Positions 15,895 through 23,418 of a stretch of DNA of 34,428 bases are shown piece by piece. This stretch comes from a virus. The translations under genes were made by a program, and so were the position numbers. The stretch is taken from IMG/VR virus record IMGVR_UViG_3300047550_002980, positions 1-34,428 of that record, one strand, 5' to 3'. Under the pieces are notes generated by a model. The model did not search any database. It saw only the letters and a program-made list of their open reading frames with translations, and was not told the DNA's origin. Position 1 is the stretch's first letter. Each line of letters starts with the position of its first letter.

Positions 15895-16040
15895 GAGAAC
15901 CGAGCCGTGACGCCTATGGTGGAGGGGCACAGGCGGACAAGGAACCGCGCTGCTGGCGTTGCAAGAAGATGCTCGCCATCTCGGTGACTCGTCCGTGGGT
16001 CATCATTTGCCATCGTTGCAAGGCGAAGAACGGGTCATAG
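15882..16040 (+). CDS. Com-like zinc-ribbon protein, 52 aa
   Basis: ATG 15882 overlaps the end of the tail terminator gene by 13 bases. The 52-residue product has two CxxC knuckles, CWRCKK (C24, C27) and CHRCKAKNGS (C43, C46), with a 15-residue loop. This is the layout of phage Mu Com, a small zinc-binding mRNA regulator, where the second knuckle is also followed by a Lys/Asn-rich end. Com activates translation of mom; no mom-like gene is present here, so the target would differ. The call rests on the Cys pattern. Confidence 0.72.
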   Translation: MAEVGEPSRDAYGGGAQADKEPRCWRCKKMLAISVTRPWVIICHRCKAKNGS

Positions 16041-16069
16041 TTGCCTTTTGGCGACCAGTTGGGTAGGAT
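16041..16069 (+). promoter_or_regulatory. Promoter upstream of the lysozyme-like gene
   Basis: TTGCCT (16041-16046), 17-base spacer, TAGGAT (16064-16069), immediately after the Com-like stop. It would give a leader of about 105 bases before ATG 16182. That leader contains GCCAAAAG (16149-16156), complementary to CTTTTGGC at 16045-16052, and a short GCCC/GGGC stem (16144-16161). A 21-codon open frame (ATG 16071 to TAG 16136) lies in the leader and may be fortuitous. Confidence 0.6.
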
Positions 16070-16181
16070 GATGCAGGTGGGGGAGGGGTCTGCCACCGAA
16101 GAGCAGCACGAATATCCGCAAGGGTTCCTCACGTAGGACGTACGCCCAGCCAAAAGCGGGCAGAAACCAGCAAGGAGCAAC

Positions 16182-16793
16182 ATGGATAGGATTGTTATTA
16201 CCTTCATTTGGGCTTTGGCGTCGCTGGGCGTGTTCCTCGGGAATGCGACGTTCGGGACGGAACCGGAACCAGCGGACGAGGTCATTGTGCTTTCGCTCCC
16301 GTCAACGTTGGCGCCAGAACCACGTTTCACGACGACCACCACGGTCGCCATCCAGTTCCGGCACGGGGATTGTTCGTGGCTTCCGGCTATGGCTCGGAAG
16401 GCTGGCTGGGAAGAGGAACAGATTCCCAAGTTGACCGAGATTGTGATGAGGGAGTCTGGGTGTTGTCCGAACCGTCGTGGCGGGGACGCGGTGGATGCGA
16501 ACTGCAACATCACGCATGTAACCGAGTGGAATCATCGGTCTGACACCGGTCTGTTGCAGGTCAACGGGGTGAACTACGACGTTTCTCGCAATGAGTGGGC
16601 GATTCTCTGCCGTGAGGCGGACATTTGCGCTCAGGAGCCGCTGCTGGACCCTTTGACCAACCTTCGGGCAGGGAAAGTCCTGTTTGACTACTACGAGTCT
16701 CGGGGTGGAACTGGGTGGCGTCCGTGGGACCCGTGCCTGTGGGGTGATGATTACAACCATCTCTGCAAGAAGGTGAGCAAGAAACAGCCCTAG
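16182..16793 (+). CDS. Lytic transglycosylase-like protein with N-terminal membrane segment
   Basis: A 203-residue protein with AAGGAG before ATG. Residues 4-24 (IVITFIWALASLGVFLGNATF) form a signal peptide or signal anchor. A Thr/Pro-rich linker leads to a lysozyme-like domain: IVMRESGCCPN with candidate catalytic Glu E91, then HRSDTGLLQVNGVNY (residues 118-132), the SLT-type GLxQ motif. Several Cys (C94, C95, C108, C143, C149) suggest disulfides outside the cytoplasm. It would cleave glycan strands; its place among tail genes and its own promoter leave open a role in entry or in release. Confidence 0.78.
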   Translation: MDRIVITFIWALASLGVFLGNATFGTEPEPADEVIVLSLPSTLAPEPRFTTTTTVAIQFRHGDCSWLPAMARKAGWEEEQIPKLTEIVMRESGCCPNRRGGDAVDANCNITHVTEWNHRSDTGLLQVNGVNYDVSRNEWAILCREADICAQEPLLDPLTNLRAGKVLFDYYESRGGTGWRPWDPCLWGDDYNHLCKKVSKKQP

Positions 16794-16945
16794 TGGGCTA
16801 TACCCCGCTGTGGACGCAGCGGTTTGGATGCGATTGTATTCTCGTTTGACAACATCGTGTCCATGTGACCTCGGCATCGTCCCCAGTGCCCTAGTGGTCG
16901 GGCGGTTCGGGAATCTGGGCACAGGCGCGCTCAGGAGACCACAAG
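16794..16945 (+). other. Non-coding spacer, 152 bases
   Basis: No gene or convincing promoter. TTGACA at 16846-16851 has no TAnnnT at 16-18 bases. A GATGCGA heptamer lies at 16827-16833. AGTGCCCTAGTGGTC (16885-16899) is nearly repeated at 14017-14031, and GTGCCC ... GGGCAC can form a 6-bp stem here. AGCCC-TAGT-GGGCT near 16786 is a weak hairpin without a T tract. Confidence 0.5.
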
Positions 16946-17158
16946 ATGCCGAAGTACAGGGTGATGACAGGGCTGGATTTTCCGCCCGACCGCCGCGTAG
17001 AGGCTGGCGAGGTTGTTGACGACATTCCGTCCAAGTCGGTGAAGTGGCTGCTGGAGCAGGGTCTCATTGAGGTCGTTGATGCGACCGGCAAGGCGAAGGA
17101 CGAGAAGCCGGAGTTCCCCTACTACGAGAAGACCCAGAGCGGCAAGGCGGGCAAGTAA
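16946..17158 (+). CDS. Small SH3-like tail-region protein, 70 aa
   Basis: ATG 16946 follows CAGGAGACCACAAG. The pattern KYRVMTGLDFPPDRRVEAGEV and SVKWLLEQGLIEVV is a small beta domain frequently seen in phages next to tail-tube genes; a charged tail follows. It resembles the domain at 14049-14300. The stop shares its last A with the next ATG (TAATG), so the two genes are coupled. Confidence 0.72.
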   Translation: MPKYRVMTGLDFPPDRRVEAGEVVDDIPSKSVKWLLEQGLIEVVDATGKAKDEKPEFPYYEKTQSGKAGK

Positions 17159-17718
17159 TGGCGTTCATCCACGGCAAGAATGCGTCTGTGATTCATGGCG
17201 CTACGTCGCTGTCCGCATATCTGAATGATGGCTCGGTTGCCTCGGACGCGGAGACTGCGGAGACGACGGCGTTCGGAAGTTCCGCCAAGACGTACATTGT
17301 TGGTCTCCGCGACGGCACCCTGTCGGCGTCCGGCATGTTTGACGGCTCTGCCAACGCCGTTGATGCGACTCTTTCCGCGACCATCGGTTCGGACACTGGC
17401 GCTCCGGTTCTGTTCGCCCCTGCTGGTCTGACCACGGGGGAGCGTTGTTGGATTCTGAAGGCGAAGAGCACGTCGTATGAGGTTTCTTCGCCGGTCGGGG
17501 ACGTCGTCTCGGTGTCCTACGACGCTCAGGCTGACGGCGGCACTGATGGCGGTGTCATCGTCCTTCAGGCGACCCAGACGACCAGCACGACTGGTGCAGC
17601 CTACGACGCCGGAGCCTCCTCGGCTAACGGCGGAGTTGCCCAGTTGCATGTGACCGCCAACACGATGAATGCGAACACAGCAATCAAGGTGCAGCATTCG
17701 GCGGACAACAGCACGTGA
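17158..17718 (+). CDS. Tail tube protein paralogue 1, frame interrupted at 17716
   Basis: A 186-residue frame. Its N-terminal 60 residues (MAFIHGKNASV ... LSAYLNDGS, AETAETTAFGSSAKTYIVGL) closely match the intact paralogue at 17877. A second domain (about 125-186, VIVLQATQTTSTTGAAYD ... KVQHSADNST) stops at TGA 17716-17718 in what looks like mid-domain: the next frame continues with beta-strand sequence. It is therefore either frameshifted (programmed, mutation or sequencing error) or translated as two coupled pieces. The role is probably a tail tube or tube-associated protein. Confidence 0.78.
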   Translation: MAFIHGKNASVIHGATSLSAYLNDGSVASDAETAETTAFGSSAKTYIVGLRDGTLSASGMFDGSANAVDATLSATIGSDTGAPVLFAPAGLTTGERCWILKAKSTSYEVSSPVGDVVSVSYDAQADGGTDGGVIVLQATQTTSTTGAAYDAGASSANGGVAQLHVTANTMNANTAIKVQHSADNST

Positions 17719-17864
17719 CCTTCACCACGGTTTCCAGCACCACGACAACTTCGGAACGGCTCGTCGTCGCAACTGGCACGACCGTCAACCGATACCTCCG
17801 CGCCGTCTCCACGATGAGCGGCACGGGTTCAATCACCTTCACAGTGGCGTTCGCAAGGCGCTAA
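17715..17864 (+). CDS. C-terminal continuation of tail tube paralogue 1 in the -1 frame
   Basis: GTG 17715 overlaps the TGA of the preceding frame (GTGA). The 49 residues start VTFTTVSSTTTTSERLVV and end GSITFTVAFARR, then TAA 17862-17864. The beta-rich composition and the FTVAFARR ending are those I associate with the C-terminus of phage tail proteins with this domain. It ends just before the ribosome site of the next gene. No X XXY YYZ slippery heptamer is seen at the junction (ACAACAGCACGTGA). Confidence 0.65.
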   Translation: MTFTTVSSTTTTSERLVVATGTTVNRYLRAVSTMSGTGSITFTVAFARR

Positions 17865-17876
17865 GGAGAAACAGCA

Positions 17877-18287
17877 ATGGCATTTGTTCACGGAAAGACC
17901 GCGGCATTCAAGGTTGACGACAACGGTGGCACCCTCAGGGACCTGTCCGCCTACCTCAACGACGTCTCGTTCCCGCGTGACGCGGAGACCGCCGAGACCA
18001 CGGCGTTCGGAAATTCGGCTAAGACCTACATCATCGGTCTGACGGATGCGACCATCAGCATTTCGGGCATGTTTGACGCCACCGCCGACGGCTACCTCGC
18101 CGGTGTCCTCGGGCACGCCACACCGCTGGACTTTGAGTACGGTCCGGCGGGCACGACGGCTGGTCTCGTCAAGTACAGTGGCACCTGCCTGATGACGTCG
18201 TATGAGGTTTCTGCTTCGGTGGGTGACGCCGTGCAGGCTTCCGCCGACTTTCAGGTCACGGGTGCGATTACCCGTGGTACTTGGTAA
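17877..18287 (+). CDS. Major tail tube protein (paralogue 2)
   Basis: A 136-residue protein with AAGGAG before ATG. LSAYLNDVSFPRDAETAETT, FGNSAKTYIIGLTDATISIS and SYEVSASVGDAVQASADFQV match the tube fold of siphovirus major tail proteins and align with paralogue 1 over the first 60 residues and again near STSYEVSSPVGDVVSVSYDAQ. It is complete and shorter, lacking the extra C-terminal domain, so it is the better candidate for the polymeric tube. Confidence 0.82.
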   Translation: MAFVHGKTAAFKVDDNGGTLRDLSAYLNDVSFPRDAETAETTAFGNSAKTYIIGLTDATISISGMFDATADGYLAGVLGHATPLDFEYGPAGTTAGLVKYSGTCLMTSYEVSASVGDAVQASADFQVTGAITRGTW

Positions 18288-18310
18288 CCACGACTACATA
18301 GGAGAATTAC

Positions 18311-18694
18311 GTGTCCCTTCGTGACCGCATCATCGCAATCAACGACCTTCAGACGGAGGTCGTGACGATTGAGCAGTGGAATCTGAACGTTGAGGTTCGT
18401 GGCATGAGTGGAGCGGCACGCGCCGCCATCATTCAGGATGCCGCCGACAACAACGGCGCAGTGAACTTCCAGAAGATGCTTCCTGAACTGGTCATCCAGT
18501 GCGTCTATGACCCTGAGACTGGCGAACAGGTGTTTACCGATTCTGACCGAGACCTCATTATGACCAAGTCTGGTGCGGCTCTTGAGAAGATTTCGGCTGC
18601 CGCCATGCGTCTGTCGGGCTTCGGGGAGAACGCGGTGGACGTCGCGGGAAAAGGCTCCTCGTCAACGGCGAGCGGCGTTTCCTCTTTGAGTTAG
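18311..18694 (+). CDS. Tail assembly chaperone, unshifted product (gpG-like)
   Basis: GTG 18311 with GGAG eight bases upstream gives 127 residues. The core (VEVRGMSGAARAAIIQDA, ELVIQCVYDPETGEQVF, LEKISAAAMRLSGFGE) is that of siphovirus tail assembly chaperones, which coat the tape measure before tube polymerisation. It lies between the tube and tape measure genes as expected. A slippery heptamer near its end gives a longer second product. Confidence 0.86.
   Translation: MSLRDRIIAINDLQTEVVTIEQWNLNVEVRGMSGAARAAIIQDAADNNGAVNFQKMLPELVIQCVYDPETGEQVFTDSDRDLIMTKSGAALEKISAAAMRLSGFGENAVDVAGKGSSSTASGVSSLS
18646..18652 (+). promoter_or_regulatory. -1 ribosomal frameshift site GGGAAAA
   Basis: In the zero frame the bases read G GGA AAA, a canonical X XXY YYZ heptamer. 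Slipping back one base continues AGG CTC CTC into the frame that ends at 18840. A small stem CTCG/CGAG (18658-18661 with 18669-18672) lies a few bases downstream and could assist pausing. Confidence 0.85.
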
Positions 18695-18840
18695 CGGAGC
18701 GGTTGGGTCGGACGGTGGGAGAGTTGCTGTATGGCTCTCCCGCCCACCGCCCCATCAGTTCCTCCGAAATTGTTGAGTGGGCTGCAGTCTGGAAGTTGAG
18801 GGCTTACGAGGCGGAGCAGGCTCAGAAAAAGAGAAGGTAA
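18652..18840 (+). CDS. Frameshift extension of the tail assembly chaperone (gpGT-like)
   Basis: Read by -1 slippage from 18311-18652, this adds 62 residues and gives a fusion of about 176. The extension (NGERRFLFELAERLGRTVGE ... EIVEWAAVWKLRAYEAEQAQ) has the typical T-domain look, with a helix carrying LGRTVxEL and a WxxxxxLRxxE-type end. It has no plausible start of its own and ends at TAA three bases before the tape measure start, as in lambda-type G/GT. Confidence 0.85.
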   Translation, partial: RLLVNGERRFLFELAERLGRTVGELLYGSPAHRPISSSEIVEWAAVWKLRAYEAEQAQKKRR

Positions 18841-18843
18841 GCC

Positions 18844-21800
18844 GTGGCTGAAGAACTGGAAGTTGGGGTACTCCTAACTGCCCGTGACGAAGGCATGACG
18901 GACGCCCTCGTTCAGGCGAGGGATGCAGCAAAAGAACTCACTACACAGGTAGAGCGTTCCAGCAAGGCGCTGATTAGCGCGGGCGCCGTCATCGGCGCCA
19001 GTGCGTTTGCCATTTACAAGTTCGGCAAGCAGTCGTTTTCTGCCGCCGCTCGCGTGTCGGAGTTGAACGTCTCAATCAAGGCGATTGGCAAGGCGACCGG
19101 TGTCGGCGCCGACGCAATCAATAAGGCGGCAAAGGCTGTCGCCTCGCAGGGCATTGAGATGGCGGCGGCTCAGGGTATTGCGATTGAGTACGCTCAGGCG
19201 AACCTGAATCTGGCTGACGCATCAAAGGTCGCCCGTGTCGCTCAGGACTTGGCGGTTATTTCGCAGCGGAACTCTACACAGGTCGCCCAGTTGCTGACCC
19301 GCGCCATCAGGACGGGCAACAGCCAGTTGCTCAAGTCGGCGGGTGTGTCCCGCATGGCTGGAGAGGGTTATGCGTTGTATGCCGCCCAGTTGGGCAAGAG
19401 CGCTACTGCACTGTCAGCAACAGAGCGTCAGCAGGCAATCATCAACCTCGTCTTGGACGAAGGTAGGCGTGTTGCGGGTGTGTATGAGGCGTCCATGACG
19501 GAGGCGGGCAAGGTGCTGCGTTCGTTCCCGCGTCTTATGAACGACATTCAGGTCGCGTTCGGAACGGCTGTCCTGCAGGGTTTCGGTCCGCTCATCAAGG
19601 CGGGTTACGACGCCTTCAATGCGTTCACCAAGTTGTTCAAGGAAGGTGGGGCGCTTGCGCCGGTAATCACCGAGTTGGGGATTGCCATGCAGAAGGTGTT
19701 CCAACCAATCACCGACTCAATCAAGAAGTTGGCGGACTTCTTCAAGGGTCTGCAGAACACGTCAATCAGCGTTGAGGGTTTGGGTGACAGGCTGGCTAAG
19801 GCTGCTCCGGCGGCGCTCGGTTTTGCTACTGCGATTTCCGGTCTTGCGGGTAGGCAACTTCTCGGGTTGAACAAGTTCACTGCCGCGTTTGCAAAGTTTC
19901 TTCCGGGGGTTTCAAGCGGTTTCTTCATCCTCGCCGCCCTGACGCCCCGAGTTCGTGAAGCCATCACTCGGCTGACCGGAGCATTCATCCAGTTTTTGCC
20001 TGCGCTGATGGCGATTTCCGATGCGATTATGGGGGCAGTGCAGGGTGCGGTGGACACGTTTGGGGGGACGTTGGAGGCTCTGGCTGGCGTGGTGGAGGGA
20101 TTGGCGTCGGTCCTGTTGCCGATGTTCAACGGGCTGGCGGCGGTCATCACGACCCTTGAGAAGCCTCTGCAGGGTCTGGTGATTCTGTTTGCCGTCAAGT
20201 GGGTGGCGGGACAGATTGCCAGTGCCGCGGCAACGGCTCGCACCGCTATGGCTGCCGCTCAGGCTGGTGAATCGGTTGGGATGTTCGCCCGCGCAGGAAT
20301 GTTCGCTACCCGTGTCTACAGCAACTTTTCGTTTACGTTGCAGACGACTGGAAGCGTGATGACGGCGTTCAGTGGGACGACGGTGGCGGCTATGGGGGCT
20401 GCTAAGGGCGCGGTCGTCTCGTTCTTGGCGTCGGTTGCCCCGATGCTGGCTTTGACGGCTGCGATTTGGCTGGTCATGGCTGCAATCAACAAGGCTGGAG
20501 AGGCTGACAGGCGTCGCGCCGCAGTTACCAAAGAGGTGACGGTCGTCATCAGGGAACAGGTTGCTGCCCTTGCAAAGACCAATGAAGCCTTGTCGGAGTA
20601 CCTGAGCAATACCAACGCTCTGGATACAGCCATCATGTCCAACGCCGAGAACGGCGACAAACTGACTCGGACGTTCAACCGGCTTGGTTTGGATGCGGAC
20701 AATGCGTTTGAGGTGATTCGTTCCTACAAGACGGATAGCGATGCATTCGTCAAGGGGTTGGCGAAGCAGGCGGGCTACAGCGACGATTTGGCGTATGCAT
20801 TCTCCAACGTCACGGACGCCTCGGAGAATTGGCACCAAACCAATAAAGAATCCACCAAGTACATGTACATGGATGGGTCTAGGGCGTGGAATGCGATGCA
20901 CGCCGATATTAGGGCGGCTGGTGGCGCTGCCGTACAGTTCAAGAACTCGCTCTACATGCTGAATCAGGTTCTTTCTGACACCGACCTTGTGGAATATGTC
21001 AAGCAGACTCGGGTGGCGGCGGAGTTGAAGAGCAAGGATGCTGCCGCTGCATACGTGCACGCAGATGCGTTGATGGCGGACGTTGCAGCCCAGCGAGGGG
21101 TGACCGACGAGTTGGGCAAGGCGCTGATTGTTCAGGAATTGGCGAGCGTCAAACTTGCACAGATGACGAAGGTTCAGGAAGAGCAGCGCAAGGCGATGCT
21201 CGCTATGCCGCCGACCATCAAGAACATTGAGGAGCGTCTGAAGGGTGCCACCGCAGCGGCTGCTGATGGCGTGTTCAAGTGGGAGGAACTCTACGATGCG
21301 ATGTTCGGTGCCGGTTATTCGGAGACCATCAAGCAGACGGACAACCTATACAAGATGCGCGGAGCGCTGACGTCACTGAATGAACAGTTGAAGAAGGGCG
21401 CCAAGTCGTTTGACACGTTGAACTCGTCGGGTGTGGACCTTGCCAAGCAGATTGGTGAGAACGCGGCGGCGATGAAGAAGTTGCAGATGAGTGACGCCGA
21501 GATTGCCGGTATGACGACGGCACTGGTCAATTCGTTCGTGGCGACCGCCGAGTCGGCTGGATACTCGGACGAGGAAATCAAGAAGGTCATTGAGTCCCTC
21601 GGTCTTATCAACGGCTACCGGACCGTCGCAATGGTGGATGCCGATATCACTGCCTTTGAGGAGAAGTTGCGGATTGCCTTGAGCATGATGAGCCTCCTTG
21701 ACGGTGAAAGCCGCCAGCAGGCTGCCGACATTCAGGGAATGTTGTACGCCCTCAAGCAGGAGCGCATTGCGCTGGAGGAGAACGCCAAGAAGTACGCCAC

Positions 21801-23418
21801 GTTGAGCAATAAGGCGGGTGGGGCGTCAAATGCCACGAAGGAGTTCACGGGGCGGCAGAAGGAACTGCGGGATGCGATTCTGAAGACCGTCAACGATGCT
21901 TTGGAAAAGGAAGAGGAGGCTCTTGGGCGTCTGAAGGGCAAGTTGTCTGCTCTGAAGGACGGGCTGATGACCGCGGTTGGTGGAGCGGGCAGTCTGAAGG
22001 ATGCGTTTGCGGAGGCGTCGCAGAAGGCGCAGGAGTTCAACGACCGGCTTGAGCAGTTGAAGCAGGAAAAACAGTCCTACGTTGAGAGTGTTGCGGGGTC
22101 GGTCAAGCAGACGCTGGCGTTGAGTGATGCGTTTGGTCAATTCCAGCAGTCCACGCAGAGGGTGAGGGATGCTGAGGCGGCGTTGTCGGTGGTGCAGCAG
22201 GAGCGGGCGGCGGCACAAGCCGAGATGACGGTTCTCATGGAGCGGGAGAACCTGCTGATGGGGATGGTGTACGACAGCACCAAGAAGTTTGCTCGTAGCG
22301 ATGTTGTGGCTGCTATCGCCCAGAATCGTGAGGATGCGTCTAAGGCGGCGGAGCGCCTGTCTAACGCGGAGCAGGCGTTGGGGATGGCGATGGGGGAGGT
22401 CAACGCGGCAGGTCAGGCGCAGTTGGGGTTCTTGGATGCGTTGCGGAAGCAGGTTGCCGAGGCTCGGGAGTTCGGGAACGTCATCCAGCAGTTGACGCAG
22501 ATGGGCTTGTCTCGCGATGCGTTGCAGCAGATTGTGTCTGCTGGTGCTGTTGCGGGTACGCAGATGGGCAAGGAGTTGATTGCGGGCGGTCAGGCGTCGG
22601 TTGACGAGACGAACCGGCTGTTCACGGAGATTGGAACGATTGCACAGCAGTCTGGTGACTTGCTTGGCGACAAGTTCTACCAGATTGGCGACAAGATGGG
22701 TCTGAGTCTCGGGGATGCGCTTGTGTCGCGTGCTCAGAAGGGTCGGGAGTTCGTTGACAAGATAAACCAGTTGATTCAGATGAAGTTGTCGCCGGAGAAC
22801 ATCATTGACGTCATCAACGCAGGTATTGAGGCAGGAACGGTCATTGCGGACGAGTTGATTCGCGGTGGTGCGGACGCCATCAACCAAGCCAACCAGATTC
22901 AGTCTGAACTGGAGGATTTGGCACGCAAGGTCGGAGAGCAACTGGGGAGCGACTTCTTTGACACTGGTATCACGCTGGGCGAGCAGATTGTGGCTGGTCT
23001 CCAGCAAGAGTTGAAGCGCGTTCAGGATGCGTTGGAGAAGGCGCAGACGATTCCCCAGTTGAAGGCTCTGCTCGGTACGACTCAGGGGAAGGTCACAAAG
23101 ATTACCGGTAAGAAGACGCCGACCGTTACCAAGCCGACTGTTCAGGTCCCGACGTTGCCGATTGTGCAGGCGGCATCTACCGTCGTGCCGCAGTTCGCCA
23201 CGGGCGGAATCGTCACACGTCCGACACTTGGTCTGATTGGCGAGGCTGGTCCGGAGGCGGTCATCCCGCTGAGCCAGTTGGGTGGCGGCGGAACGGTCTA
23301 CAACGTGACGGTCAACGCAGGCATGGGGTCCAACGGCGCACAGATTGGCGATGCGATTGTTGAGGCTCTCCAGAAGTACGAGCGTCGGAACGGCTCGGTC
23401 CCGATTAGGACGTCGTAA
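18844..23418 (+). CDS. Tape measure protein
   Basis: A 1524-residue protein, the longest in the window, starting at GTG 18844 after GAGAAGG. It opens with coiled-coil helix (EVGVLLTARDEGMTDALVQA), has several hydrophobic membrane-type segments (around residues 40, 355, 380, 440 and 530) and long Ala/Lys/Glu helices. The C-terminus carries ATGGIVTRPTLGLIGEAGPE, a standard tape-measure ending. It sets tail length and helps DNA cross the membrane. At roughly 0.15 nm per residue a tail near 230 nm is expected (inference). No peptidase or lysozyme motif was seen. The stop overlaps the next ATG (TAATG). Confidence 0.93.
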   Translation: MAEELEVGVLLTARDEGMTDALVQARDAAKELTTQVERSSKALISAGAVIGASAFAIYKFGKQSFSAAARVSELNVSIKAIGKATGVGADAINKAAKAVASQGIEMAAAQGIAIEYAQANLNLADASKVARVAQDLAVISQRNSTQVAQLLTRAIRTGNSQLLKSAGVSRMAGEGYALYAAQLGKSATALSATERQQAIINLVLDEGRRVAGVYEASMTEAGKVLRSFPRLMNDIQVAFGTAVLQGFGPLIKAGYDAFNAFTKLFKEGGALAPVITELGIAMQKVFQPITDSIKKLADFFKGLQNTSISVEGLGDRLAKAAPAALGFATAISGLAGRQLLGLNKFTAAFAKFLPGVSSGFFILAALTPRVREAITRLTGAFIQFLPALMAISDAIMGAVQGAVDTFGGTLEALAGVVEGLASVLLPMFNGLAAVITTLEKPLQGLVILFAVKWVAGQIASAAATARTAMAAAQAGESVGMFARAGMFATRVYSNFSFTLQTTGSVMTAFSGTTVAAMGAAKGAVVSFLASVAPMLALTAAIWLVMAAINKAGEADRRRAAVTKEVTVVIREQVAALAKTNEALSEYLSNTNALDTAIMSNAENGDKLTRTFNRLGLDADNAFEVIRSYKTDSDAFVKGLAKQAGYSDDLAYAFSNVTDASENWHQTNKESTKYMYMDGSRAWNAMHADIRAAGGAAVQFKNSLYMLNQVLSDTDLVEYVKQTRVAAELKSKDAAAAYVHADALMADVAAQRGVTDELGKALIVQELASVKLAQMTKVQEEQRKAMLAMPPTIKNIEERLKGATAAAADGVFKWEELYDAMFGAGYSETIKQTDNLYKMRGALTSLNEQLKKGAKSFDTLNSSGVDLAKQIGENAAAMKKLQMSDAEIAGMTTALVNSFVATAESAGYSDEEIKKVIESLGLINGYRTVAMVDADITAFEEKLRIALSMMSLLDGESRQQAADIQGMLYALKQERIALEENAKKYATLSNKAGGASNATKEFTGRQKELRDAILKTVNDALEKEEEALGRLKGKLSALKDGLMTAVGGAGSLKDAFAEASQKAQEFNDRLEQLKQEKQSYVESVAGSVKQTLALSDAFGQFQQSTQRVRDAEAALSVVQQERAAAQAEMTVLMERENLLMGMVYDSTKKFARSDVVAAIAQNREDASKAAERLSNAEQALGMAMGEVNAAGQAQLGFLDALRKQVAEAREFGNVIQQLTQMGLSRDALQQIVSAGAVAGTQMGKELIAGGQASVDETNRLFTEIGTIAQQSGDLLGDKFYQIGDKMGLSLGDALVSRAQKGREFVDKINQLIQMKLSPENIIDVINAGIEAGTVIADELIRGGADAINQANQIQSELEDLARKVGEQLGSDFFDTGITLGEQIVAGLQQELKRVQDALEKAQTIPQLKALLGTTQGKVTKITGKKTPTVTKPTVQVPTLPIVQAASTVVPQFATGGIVTRPTLGLIGEAGPEAVIPLSQLGGGGTVYNVTVNAGMGSNGAQIGDAIVEALQKYERRNGSVPIRTS

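Noticed and set aside
16870-16945. tRNA-like look: AGTGGT, GGTTCGGGAATC and a GTGCCC/GGGCAC stem
   Set aside because: No acceptor stem, anticodon arm or proper T-loop can be built, and the related stretch at 14017 runs straight into a gene.
17669-17917. Forward frame overlapping the tail tube split, rich in His/Arg
   Set aside because: It is the +1 frame; its composition is atypical and it runs across the next gene's ribosome site. The -1 frame gives the sensible continuation.
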